A stretch of DNA of 11,632 nt from an uncultured Fretibacterium sp. (GTDB lineage Bacteria; Synergistota; Synergistia; Synergistales; Aminobacteriaceae): positions 1-11,632 of the forward strand of contig CALBPU010000051.1 of assembly GCA_937899395.1 (NCBI GenBank). The letters are read 5' to 3'. Under the pieces are notes generated by a model. The model ran no database searches. It saw only the letters and a list, made by a program, of their open reading frames with translations, and was not told where the DNA came from. Every line of letters starts with the position of its first letter. Within the stretch, counting starts at the first letter, position 1. A program made the translations under genes and the position numbers. Positions 1-6,619 of this stretch are shown piece after piece.

Positions 1-1332
1 CATCCAACACCTCGCCGATGTGGCACTCTTGTATGCCGAAGACACCGACGAACGAACGCTTCCTGCCGCCGTTGCAGCCCCGTTACCTAATTCAATAGGA
101 GCTACGAACATTGTGTCAGAACCTACGAAACAATTATCGCCGATGAAAGTTTTGTTTTTATTTTTGCCGTCGTAATTGCAAGTGATAGATCCTGCGCCGA
201 TGTTTACATCATGACCTAAAGTTGCATCGCCCATATATGAAAGATGAGGGACTTTAGAATTTTCGCCGATGTGAGAATTTTTAAGCTCAACGAATTTTCC
301 TGCAAAAGAATTTTTTTCGAGACAAGAATTTTCACGTATATAACAGAACGGCCCTACTTTGGAATTTTCTTTGAGTTCGCTGTTTTCTATGACAGCATAA
401 GCGATAACATGAACATTTTTGCCGATTATTGCGTTTGTCAAAATTGAGCCTGAACCGATTAAAGAACCTTGAGAAATTTTTGATTTTCCCCAAATTTGAA
501 CATTCGTCATAATCGTAACGTCTCTTTCGATTTCAGCGTCAGGGCTGATATAAACTGTATCAGGATCAAGAATTGTAACGCCCTCTTTGAACCAATGAAG
601 CGAAATTCTTTTCCTCATGACTTTGTTTACTTTTGCGAGTTCGTATTGATTATTAATTCCCAGAGTCTCATCTTCGGGTAAAATTAAAGCTCCCGTACTT
701 AAATCATTTTCGTTCATTAAGCCGAGAGCGTCAGTAAGATAGTATTCTTTCTGAGAATTATCGTTCTTTATTAAAGGTAAAATTTTTTCAAGGCTTTTAA
801 CGTCAAAGGCATAACAGCCTGCGTTGACCTCCTGAATTTTCCGCTGTTCCTCTGAAGCGTCTTTGAATTCAACAATTTTGATTTTATTATTTTCCCGTAT
901 AATTCTTCCGTAAGCAGCCGGATTTTTAGCAATGAAAGTTGTAACAGTGCAATCGTTATTTTCCGAAATTAGACTCTGAATGCTTTGAGGAGTAATAAGA
1001 GGTACATCACCGTTAAGGACGACAAGTTTATCGTAACTGCTCCACCAATTCTGAGCAGTTTTTACAGCATGACCTGTTCCGAGCTGTTCATGCTGCCACA
1101 AAATTTTTACAGTAGGGAAATTTTCATGTATATGTTTCTCAACGAGTTCGCCTCCTGAACCGACTAAAACTCCGACATCTTCGGGAGCAACTCCTGCTGA
1201 TAAAACGCTATCAACAACACAGTCAATAATCGTCTTGTCGAGTATCTTGTGTAAAACTTTAGGTAAATCGCTTTTAAGCCTAGTGCCTTTTCCGGCGGCC
1301 AAAATCAAAACACAATTCTTCGTAATTTTCAT
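1..1332 (-). CDS. glmU: Bifunctional GlmU (GlcNAc-1-P uridyltransferase / GlcN-1-P acetyltransferase), partial at 3' end
   Basis: GlmU makes UDP-GlcNAc in the cytoplasm for peptidoglycan and lipopolysaccharide: the C-terminal half acetylates GlcN-1-P with acetyl-CoA and the N-terminal half transfers UMP from UTP. Reading the minus strand from ATG at 1332 gives an open frame to the window edge (444 codons, no stop). The nucleotidyltransferase signature LAAGKGTR is at residues 11-18, followed by SDLPKVLH, then QLGTGHA and NGDVPLI. The C-terminal left-handed beta-helix is recognisable, with the catalytic-His segment PHLSYMGDA and the acetyl-CoA-site segment NIGAGSITCNYDG. Family length is about 450-460, so only a short tail should be missing. 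Oddity: after ...AATAAGSV (near base 58) the frame no longer resembles the family (see findings). The start has an AGAGG only 2 bases upstream, which is unusually close, but no better start precedes the nucleotide-binding motif. tRNA-Gln lies 22 bases upstream on the same strand, so co-transcription is likely. Identity is secure; the 3' end is not. Confidence 0.95.
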   Translation of the reverse strand, partial: MKITKNCVLILAAGKGTRLKSDLPKVLHKILDKTIIDCVVDSVLSAGVAPEDVGVLVGSGGELVEKHIHENFPTVKILWQHEQLGTGHAVKTAQNWWSSYDKLVVLNGDVPLITPQSIQSLISENNDCTVTTFIAKNPAAYGRIIRENNKIKIVEFKDASEEQRKIQEVNAGCYAFDVKSLEKILPLIKNDNSQKEYYLTDALGLMNENDLSTGALILPEDETLGINNQYELAKVNKVMRKRISLHWFKEGVTILDPDTVYISPDAEIERDVTIMTNVQIWGKSKISQGSLIGSGSILTNAIIGKNVHVIAYAVIENSELKENSKVGPFCYIRENSCLEKNSFAGKFVELKNSHIGENSKVPHLSYMGDATLGHDVNIGAGSITCNYDGKNKNKTFIGDNCFVGSDTMFVAPIELGNGAATAAGSVRSSVSSAYKSATSARCWM

Positions 1333-1354
1333 CACCTCTAAAGTTAAAAAAAGG

Positions 1355-1425
1355 CTGAGGAGGCTGGAATCGAACCAACACTCTGAGAACCAAAATCTCA
1401 TGTCCTGCCTTTAGACGACTCCCCA
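1355..1425 (-). tRNA. tRNA-Gln (anticodon UUG)
   Basis: The minus strand folds into a complete 71-nt cloverleaf. The acceptor stem TGGGGAG/CTCCTCA includes one G-U pair and the weak U1-A72 pair typical of bacterial tRNA-Gln. There is a short D arm, an anticodon stem TGAGA/TCTCA around the loop TTTTGGT (anticodon TTG at 1393-1391, reading CAA and CAG), a T arm GTTGG-TTCGATT-CCAGC, and discriminator G73. CCA is not fully encoded: the sequence continues CCT into a run of seven T, so CCA must be added after transcription. Base 37 is G, whereas E. coli tRNA-Gln has A there. glmU begins 22 bases downstream. Confidence 0.96.
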
Positions 1426-1443
1426 ATGCAAAAAACGATGTGT

Positions 1444-1470
1444 ATTATATCACAAAAAATAAAATTGCAA
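1444..1470 (-). promoter_or_regulatory. Predicted sigma-70-type promoter for tRNA-Gln (and probably glmU)
   Basis: On the minus strand a perfect TATAAT (-10, 1449-1444) is preceded by TTGCAA (-35-like, 1470-1465) with a 15-base spacer. The spacer is two bases shorter than ideal. The -10 ends 18 bases before the tRNA 5' end, leaving a short leader for processing. No separate promoter is visible between the tRNA and glmU. Confidence 0.6.
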
Positions 1471-1498
1471 GTGTAAAAACAAAATTATTATTAAGCTC

Positions 1499-1527
1499 TT
1501 GCGTTTTTATTGCTTGTTTAATATACT
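1499..1527 (+). promoter_or_regulatory. Predicted sigma-70-type promoter of the tctCBA operon
   Basis: TTGCGT (1499-1504) and TATACT (1522-1527) are separated by exactly 17 bases. Transcription would start near 1534 and leave a leader of about 40 bases before the tctC start. A perfect 6-3-6 inverted repeat (TTAATA-TAC-TATTAA, 1518-1532) overlaps the -10 and could be an operator, although in DNA this A+T-rich it may be chance. The promoter is divergent from that of tRNA-Gln. Confidence 0.55.
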
Positions 1528-1574
1528 ATTAAGTAATCAAAAAATTTTATTTTAGATATAGGAGTTATTTTTTT

Positions 1575-2540
1575 ATGAAGAAAACTTTTATTTGTATTTG
1601 CGCTCTTTTAATGGTTCTTGGTATTGTTTCTGCATCTTTTTCAGCCGATAAATTTCCATCAAAGCCGATTCAAATTATCTGTCCTGTAAAAGCAGGTGGA
1701 GATACTGACCGTAACACTCGAGCACTTGCTCAGGCAATGTCAAAAGTTTTGGGAGTTCCTGTTGTCGTCGCTAACGTTGACGGAGGCGCAACGGTAATTG
1801 GAATGGAACAGGTTTTGGAATCAGATCCTGACGGTTATACTCTCATCATTAACGGCACTGACATTTTTGTTCCTAAGATGATGGGCACAACTGACGTAAG
1901 TTTAACATCATTCAAAACCGTAGGCATTCCTTTGATTGACAACACCACAGTTTTGGTCGTTCACAAAGATTCAGGCTACAAAGATTTGAAAGACCTCGTT
2001 GAAAAATCAGCCGCTGAACCTGATACTATTGAATACGGCGGAAAAATTGGAGCAACGAATCAAATTTGCGGAATTGCTATGAATCGTGAATGGAAAGCAG
2101 GAATGCGTTTTGTTGATGTCGGAAACAATGCAGCGAAAATTACCGCTCTTTTAGGCCATCAGACAAATGTTATCAACCTTTCATATTCACTTGCTCTTGA
2201 TTATTTCAAAACAGGCGAATTTATAGCACTCTGTCTTCTCGGATCAGAGCCTAACGAATTAATCCCCGATGTAAAACTTGCTTCAGATTACGGACTTAAG
2301 AACGTTGACTTCAGCAAATTTTTCTGGGTTGGAGCTCACCCCGATACACCTGACGAAATTATTGACATTCTCGCAGACGCTGTTGCTAAAGCCTCAAAAG
2401 ATGAAGCGTTCCTTGCGTACTTGAAAGCAAACTTCCTCACTCCTACAACAATGCTTAAGAAGGACGCAGAAACTTACGCAACGAAATTCTACGAAGAAAC
2501 AATGGACATTTACAAAGAAGAGTTCCTTTCAGCTCAATAA
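1575..2540 (+). CDS. tctC: TctC/Bug-family periplasmic solute-binding protein of a TTT transporter
   Basis: This is the extracytoplasmic receptor of a tripartite tricarboxylate transporter: it captures a carboxylate in the periplasm and delivers it to the TctA/TctB membrane pair. The 321-residue product starts with a typical signal peptide (MKK, hydrophobic core, likely cleavage after SASFSA, about residue 24). There is no lipobox cysteine, so the mature protein should be soluble. The mature N-terminus FPSKPIQIICPVKAGGDTD is the family's diagnostic first strand and ligand loop (usually YPSKPI..I.PF.PGG..D), followed by RALAQAMSKVLG. Length is normal for the family. The start ATG has AGGAG at 1560-1564, ten bases upstream. 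A hairpin-plus-T-run directly after the stop separates it from tctB. Ligands in this family range from citrate and other dicarboxylates to aromatic acids and amino acids, so the ligand is not predictable here. Confidence 0.93.
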   Translation: MKKTFICICALLMVLGIVSASFSADKFPSKPIQIICPVKAGGDTDRNTRALAQAMSKVLGVPVVVANVDGGATVIGMEQVLESDPDGYTLIINGTDIFVPKMMGTTDVSLTSFKTVGIPLIDNTTVLVVHKDSGYKDLKDLVEKSAAEPDTIEYGGKIGATNQICGIAMNREWKAGMRFVDVGNNAAKITALLGHQTNVINLSYSLALDYFKTGEFIALCLLGSEPNELIPDVKLASDYGLKNVDFSKFFWVGAHPDTPDEIIDILADAVAKASKDEAFLAYLKANFLTPTTMLKKDAETYATKFYEETMDIYKEEFLSAQ

Positions 2541-2552
2541 ACAATTCTTCAG

Positions 2553-2586
2553 ATACCCGTTCCTGAAAAGGTCGGGTATATTTTTT
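2553..2586 (+). terminator. Intrinsic terminator/attenuator between tctC and tctB
   Basis: ATACCCG (2553-2559) pairs with CGGGTAT (2573-2579). Inside, after a small bulge, CCT pairs with AGG around a GAAA tetraloop. A T-rich tract (2580-2586) follows immediately. The next gene's AAGGAG starts at 2587, within the same operon, so this is more likely a partial terminator or mRNA 3'-stabilising hairpin that raises the binding protein relative to the permease than an operon end. Confidence 0.75.
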
Positions 2587-2592
2587 AAGGAG
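2587..2592 (+). promoter_or_regulatory. Ribosome binding site that decides the tctB start
   Basis: AAGGAG lies one base before an in-frame GTG (2594) but ten bases before an in-frame TTG (2603). The spacing favours the TTG start. Both give essentially the same protein, differing by three N-terminal residues. Confidence 0.55.
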
Positions 2593-2602
2593 CGTGAAAA
2601 AA

Positions 2603-3088
2603 TTGTCTGAATCTACAAAGGATAAAATAGCAGGTCTTGTTTTTTTAGCCTTCTCGATATTTGTTTATGCTGCTTCATACAGTATAAAGACCACTAAATC
2701 GGATGCATTAGGGCCTCAATTTTTCCCGAGACTTGTAGCAATTTTAATCGGGATTTTAGCCGTAATTCAAATCTTCGGAAGTTTTGGCCATAAAGTTCAA
2801 AATCAAAATAAAACTGTCGAAAAAAAATCTTTCGCAATAAACTGGCCTTTAATTTTAAGTGTTGCACTTCTTGTTGCTTATTGTTATCTCTTAAAAGATG
2901 TCGGTTTTATTATATTGACAACAATTTATCTGTTCTGCCAGATATATCTGCTTTTCCCGAAAGGTTCGTTTGAAAATAAGAAGCTGTTAATTATCAGTAT
3001 CATCGCTTCTTTAATTGTACCTGTAGGAATATATTATTTATTCTATTACGGCTTTCAAATATTTTTACCTGCCGGGATTTTAGGATAA
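2603..3088 (+). CDS. tctB: TctB-family small membrane subunit of a TTT transporter
   Basis: TctB is the small, poorly conserved integral-membrane partner of TctA in tripartite tricarboxylate transporters. The product is about 161 residues and strongly hydrophobic. Candidate membrane segments in order are GLVFLAFSIFVYAAS, PRLVAILIGILAVIQIFG, the WPLILSVALLVAYCYLL region, VGFIILTTIYLFCQIYLLF, and a C-terminal segment beginning LLIISIIASLIVPVGIYYLF. The LGPQFFPRLV segment before the second helix matches the family's recurrent P.FFPR motif. Gene order tctC-tctB-tctA supports the call more strongly than sequence alone. It ends 13 bases before tctA. The start is uncertain: TTG at 2603 has the better spacing to AAGGAG, GTG at 2594 is the alternative, and neither is ATG. 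Confidence 0.88.
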   Translation: MSESTKDKIAGLVFLAFSIFVYAASYSIKTTKSDALGPQFFPRLVAILIGILAVIQIFGSFGHKVQNQNKTVEKKSFAINWPLILSVALLVAYCYLLKDVGFIILTTIYLFCQIYLLFPKGSFENKKLLIISIIASLIVPVGIYYLFYYGFQIFLPAGILG

Positions 3089-3101
3089 GGAGGATAAGTC
3101 A

Positions 3102-4601
3102 ATGTTATTGTTACAAGGTTTTCAAAACGTTTTATCACAGCCCGTAACTTTGCTTTTAATTCTTATCGGAGATGTAGCAGGATTAATTTTCGGAGCAATT
3201 CCGGGACTTTCAGCTTTTACGGCATTGGCTATAATGCTTCCTCTGACATTTGCAATGGAACCGATAATGGGAATTTCGTTTTTAATGTCTGTTTATGTCG
3301 GAGGTGTTTCAGGAGGATTTATTTCGGCGATATTGCTCGGTATTCCCGGCACTCCTTCTTCTATTGCCACATGTTTTGACGGCCATGCTCTGGCAAAACG
3401 CGGTGAAGCATATCGTGCAATGGGAGTGGCTTTGCTTTTCTCTTTCATCGGAGGAATTTTTTCCGCTGTAATACTCAGCACTCTTGCCCCGTTAATCGGT
3501 AAGGTCGCTTTAAGATTTTCACCGTATGAATATACAACGGTTATTCTTTTAGCTTTAACTACGGTTTCGGCATTGGCTGAAGGAAGTATGGTTAAAGGGC
3601 TTCTTTCATGTTTGCTCGGAATTTCGCTTTCATTTGTCGGAATAGATCGTTTGAGTGCTTACACTCGTTATACGTTCGGATATTCATCTTTGAGAGGCGG
3701 TCTTGCACTTGTACCGCTTTTAATAGGGCTTTTTGCGGTCAGTCAGGTATTAACTAACGCTTCAAAACGAAATTCAACAACAGTTGAAGAAGCTAACTTA
3801 CAAATCGTTCATCAAAAACGAATGAAAGGCTTCGGAATTTCTATGAAGGAATTTTTTGCCTGCTTAAAGACTTCAGTACCTGCATCAATAATAGGATTAG
3901 TTGTGGGAATTTTGCCCGGTATAGGAGGTAATATTGCAAATTTAATGGCGTATACCTTTGCTAAAAAGACCTCAAAAAATCCTGAAGAATTCGGACAAGG
4001 AAGCATTCACGGAATAGTTGCACCTGAAGCAGCGAACAATGCTTCAGTAGGAGGAGCGCTCATAATTTTGTTGACGCTCGGAATACCAGGAGATAACGCA
4101 ACGTCAATGATTATGGCAGGATTTCAGATTCACGGCATAGCACCAGGGCCGCTTCTTTTCTCATCGGGAAATACTTTGGTATATGGAATTTTCGCAGCCT
4201 TTATCATAGCAAATATAATAATGTTAATCTCAGCTTATTTCGGATTGCCTTTATTCTCAAAGATATTGTCATTGAGGACAGAAGTTCTTTTGCCGATAGT
4301 AATAGCTTTTTGTTTCGTAGGATCTTTCTCGTCGAATAACAGAATTTTCGAGATTGGCGTTATGGTTGCGTTCGGTGTTCTGGGATTTATAATGAAACGT
4401 TATAAATATCCTCTTGCTCCTATGGTAGTAGGTTTTATTCTTGCTCCTATGCTTGAGGAAAATCTGCGTCGTTCACTTATGCGTTCAAGAGGAAGTTTTG
4501 CACCGTTTGTAACTTCTCCTATCGCAGTAGTATTTTTGGCGGCAACAGTAGCGGTTCTTGTCCTTACGGTTTACAATGAGTACAAAAAGAATCGCAAATA
4601 A
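3102..4601 (+). CDS. tctA: TctA-family large permease subunit of a TTT transporter
   Basis: This is the large transmembrane subunit that carries the substrate across the inner membrane, driven by an ion gradient. The 499 residues match the family's usual length of about 500 and are almost entirely membrane segments. The two family signatures are both present: GLIFGAIPGLSAFTALAIML at residues 27-46 and the related second copy GLVVGILPGIGG near 265-276. After the second come KKTSKNPEEFGQGSIHGIVAPEAANNA and GGALIILLTLGIPGDNAT (about 285-335), the most conserved stretch of TctA, then HGIAPGPLLF. The pair of PGLS/PGIG motifs reflects the internal duplication of the family. A strong AAGGAGG (3087-3093) precedes ATG by 8 bases. 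A DapA-like gene follows 24 bases after the stop, clearly in the same transcript. Confidence 0.96.
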   Translation: MLLLQGFQNVLSQPVTLLLILIGDVAGLIFGAIPGLSAFTALAIMLPLTFAMEPIMGISFLMSVYVGGVSGGFISAILLGIPGTPSSIATCFDGHALAKRGEAYRAMGVALLFSFIGGIFSAVILSTLAPLIGKVALRFSPYEYTTVILLALTTVSALAEGSMVKGLLSCLLGISLSFVGIDRLSAYTRYTFGYSSLRGGLALVPLLIGLFAVSQVLTNASKRNSTTVEEANLQIVHQKRMKGFGISMKEFFACLKTSVPASIIGLVVGILPGIGGNIANLMAYTFAKKTSKNPEEFGQGSIHGIVAPEAANNASVGGALIILLTLGIPGDNATSMIMAGFQIHGIAPGPLLFSSGNTLVYGIFAAFIIANIIMLISAYFGLPLFSKILSLRTEVLLPIVIAFCFVGSFSSNNRIFEIGVMVAFGVLGFIMKRYKYPLAPMVVGFILAPMLEENLRRSLMRSRGSFAPFVTSPIAVVFLAATVAVLVLTVYNEYKKNRK

Positions 4602-4612
4602 ATTTTGAAAGT

Positions 4613-4617
4613 GAGGA
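4613..4617 (+). promoter_or_regulatory. Ribosome binding site selecting ATG 4626 for the DapA-like gene
   Basis: GAGGA lies 8 bases before ATG at 4626. The longer reading from TTG at 4605 would put this site inside the coding region and has no Shine-Dalgarno sequence of its own, so ATG 4626 is preferred. Confidence 0.75.
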
Positions 4618-4625
4618 AATTTTTT

Positions 4626-5528
4626 ATGGACACAAGTTTTATTCGCGGAATTATTCCCCCAATCATCACACCTGTTGATGAAAATGAACAAGTCGATGAA
4701 GCAAAAATGCGTAAACAGGTCGATTTCGTAATCGACGGCGGAGTTCACGGCATACTTGCTTTCGGAAGCAACGGAGAATTTTATATGTTTGAGGAAGACG
4801 AAGTGAAACGTATACTTGACATTATCGTTTCTCAAACGGCAGGACGTGTTCCCGTTTATATGGGCATCGGAGCAATTAAGACGAGAAAATGTGTTCGCCT
4901 TGCAAAAATTGCCCAAGATGGAGGAGCTAATGGAATTTCCGTTCTTCAACCGATGTTCTTAAAGCCTACTGACGAAGAACTTTACGAACATTTCAGCACA
5001 ATCGCAAATTCAGTTAAAGAAATGCCTATGCTTCTTTATAACAATCCCGGCAGAACTGGTTACACTATGAGTTATGATTTGGTCAGAAAACTTGTTGAAA
5101 ACTGCTCCAACATTGTCGGAATGAAAGATTCAAGCGGAGATATGACAAGGACGGCTGAATTTATTCGTATTACACGTCATTTGAATTTCAAAGTTTTCGG
5201 CGGAAAAGACACGTTGGTTTACGGAACTCTTGCACACGGAGGAGCAGGAGCGGTTTGTACAACGGCCAATGCTTTCCCGAAACTCGTTTGCAGCATTTAC
5301 GAAAAATTCATCGCAGGAGATTTGAAAGGTTCTCTTGAGGCTCAATACAAATTAAATCCTGTAAGACTTTCAATGGATTTAGCGAGCTTCCCTGTAGCTA
5401 CAAAGGACATGGCCAATATGATGGGGCTTGATGTAGGATTGCCTATAAGACCGAACCTGCCTTCAAAAGGAAAAGTTTTTGACGCAATGCGCAGCGAAAT
5501 GGTAAAAGCCGAATTGTTAAAGGCATAA
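4626..5528 (+). CDS. DapA/NanA-superfamily Schiff-base lyase (aldolase), probably catabolic
   Basis: A 300-residue TIM-barrel class I lyase of the dihydrodipicolinate synthase / N-acetylneuraminate lyase superfamily. These enzymes bind pyruvate or another 2-oxo acid through a lysine imine and make or break a C-C bond. Visible residues: carboxylate-binding loop GSNGE at 47-51, LYNNPGRTG with the catalytic Tyr138 and carboxylate-binding Arg143, and Schiff-base Lys167 in GMKDSSGD. The C-terminal half GGAGAVCTTANAFP follows the family pattern. It probably is not lysine-pathway DapA: the GTTGE loop of E. coli DapA is GSNGE here, and the segment corresponding to its PYY reads PMF, so the Tyr107 of the DapA proton relay appears to be Phe111. 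It is last in the tctCBA operon and ends at the bidirectional terminator. A role in cleaving an imported or derived 2-oxo acid to pyruvate is inferred from context; the substrate is unknown. Confidence 0.9.
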   Translation: MDTSFIRGIIPPIITPVDENEQVDEAKMRKQVDFVIDGGVHGILAFGSNGEFYMFEEDEVKRILDIIVSQTAGRVPVYMGIGAIKTRKCVRLAKIAQDGGANGISVLQPMFLKPTDEELYEHFSTIANSVKEMPMLLYNNPGRTGYTMSYDLVRKLVENCSNIVGMKDSSGDMTRTAEFIRITRHLNFKVFGGKDTLVYGTLAHGGAGAVCTTANAFPKLVCSIYEKFIAGDLKGSLEAQYKLNPVRLSMDLASFPVATKDMANMMGLDVGLPIRPNLPSKGKVFDAMRSEMVKAELLKA

Positions 5529-5536
5529 ATTTGGAT

Positions 5537-5588
5537 AAAAAAAATTTCAGACCCTGATTGTATTGAGCAAAAGGGGTCTGAATTTTTT
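5537..5588. terminator. Bidirectional intrinsic terminator between convergent operons
   Basis: TTCAGACCC (5546-5554) pairs with GGGTCTGAA (5574-5582). The stem is followed on the plus strand by T6 (5583-5588) and flanked on the other side by A8 (5537-5544), which is T8 for minus-strand transcripts. After one mismatch the flanking A and T tracts can extend the stem. It lies in the 65-base gap between the two converging stop codons and can serve both operons. Confidence 0.88.
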
Positions 5589-5593
5589 ATGAT

Positions 5594-6619
5594 TTATTTT
5601 TTGTTCGTTTTGTTAGCAAGTTCACAGACTTTTTCCCAAACCGTAGGATCAACATTAACTCCTTCCGACATACTTTTTTTGCGTCGTTCGAGAGTGCTTT
5701 CACCGGGATATTTAACTGGGTGATTTTCATCAATCGAATGAGCTTTTTTTACGGCTTCAATTCTTCTGTTGAACATTCCCTGAATTTCATCGTGCGTTCC
5801 GAATAAATACGGGTCAATGGCAATGAAAATTTGTGAACACCCTGTACAGCTTCCGTGATTATTTTTATCCATGTCTGAACCGCAAAGCCCGTTTGAAATA
5901 GCAGCAGCCGCTAAATCAAGTGCAAGTGCAAGGCTTGAACCTTTCCAATAGCCTGTGGGTAAAATTCTTCTTGACTCTTCGATTAATGCAGGGTTTGAAG
6001 TTAAATTGCCCTCTTTGTCGAAGCCTCCGGGAAACGGAAGTTTTTTTCCTGCAAGTCTGTATACTCCTAATTTTCCGTATGCGTATTGGCTCATTGCCAT
6101 ATCAACAACAACTTCTCCGTTCTCTCTGGGAATTGCTATGCAAAAAGGATTGTTGCCGACACTTTGAACATCACTTCCCCACATCGGCATACAGCTTTCG
6201 GTGTTTATCCAATTTATTCCGATAAAACCGGCTTCAGCGATTTTCCAAGCATAAGTGCCTCCACGCATCCAGTGTGTTGTATTTTTAATTGAGACTAGAC
6301 CTAAGCCGTGTTCTTTTGCCAAATTTATTGAACGTTCAGAGCAAAATAACGCATTAATTACTCCAATCCCGAGTTCACCGTCATAATTTTCTGAAACTCC
6401 TTTAGCTTTGAGAAGTTTAGGTTTGCCTTTTATGTTAATCCACCCTTTTCCGACATAATCAGCAAAACGAATAACGCGATTTATTCCGTGGCTCTCAACT
6501 CCGTCAGCACTTGATGAACAATGTACGTGAGCGCAAATTTCAGCCTGTTCCTCATCAAGACCTAAATTCAAGAAAGCTTTCTTTGTCGTTGTCTTTAATT
6601 CGTCAAAGCCGATTAACAT
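5594..6619 (-). CDS. dlgD: LDH2/MDH2-family NAD(P)-dependent oxidoreductase, YiaK/DlgD-like
   Basis: A 341-residue cytoplasmic dehydrogenase of the malate/L-lactate (LDH2/MDH2) family, which is unrelated in fold to classical LDH. From memory it closely resembles E. coli YiaK (2,3-diketo-L-gulonate reductase, 332 aa). Shared features are the catalytic His44 in ESHGINR, the HWMRGGTYAW segment (116-125), MPMWG followed by GNNPF, the run DMAMSQYAYGKLGVYRLAGK, GGFDKEGNLT, and RRILPTGYWKGSSLALALD. The C-terminal motif SQIFIAID is also conserved. YiaK-type enzymes interconvert a 2-oxo acid and its 2-hydroxy form with NAD(H); the exact substrate here is unproven and could be another sugar acid or hydroxy acid. 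The start ATG overlaps the stop of the upstream dehydrogenase gene by 7 bases, with GAGG inside that gene, implying translational coupling. It is the last gene of the TRAP operon. In E. coli yiaK also neighbours a TRAP transporter (yiaMNO). Confidence 0.9.
   Translation of the reverse strand: MLIGFDELKTTTKKAFLNLGLDEEQAEICAHVHCSSSADGVESHGINRVIRFADYVGKGWINIKGKPKLLKAKGVSENYDGELGIGVINALFCSERSINLAKEHGLGLVSIKNTTHWMRGGTYAWKIAEAGFIGINWINTESCMPMWGSDVQSVGNNPFCIAIPRENGEVVVDMAMSQYAYGKLGVYRLAGKKLPFPGGFDKEGNLTSNPALIEESRRILPTGYWKGSSLALALDLAAAAISNGLCGSDMDKNNHGSCTGCSQIFIAIDPYLFGTHDEIQGMFNRRIEAVKKAHSIDENHPVKYPGESTLERRKKSMSEGVNVDPTVWEKVCELANKTNKK

Noticed and set aside
244..681. Small plus-strand open frames at 244-447 and 496-681
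   Set aside because: They lie antisense inside the well-supported glmU coding region, have no ribosome binding site worth noting and no recognisable protein features.
4605..4625. TTG start seven codons upstream for the DapA-like gene
   Set aside because: No Shine-Dalgarno site precedes it, and the GAGGA inside this stretch serves ATG 4626.
4485..4949. 154-codon minus-strand open frame across the tctA / DapA-like junction
   Set aside because: It is antisense to two strongly supported genes, its translation is low-complexity and not family-like, and no promoter or Shine-Dalgarno site supports it.
4626..5528. Calling this gene dapA of lysine biosynthesis
   Set aside because: The loop and relay residues differ from DapA and the operon is a transporter/catabolic one, so a generic superfamily name is safer.
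5920..6292. Three overlapping plus-strand open frames
   Set aside because: They are shadows of the YiaK-like dehydrogenase on the opposite strand, whose motifs and catalytic residues are intact throughout.
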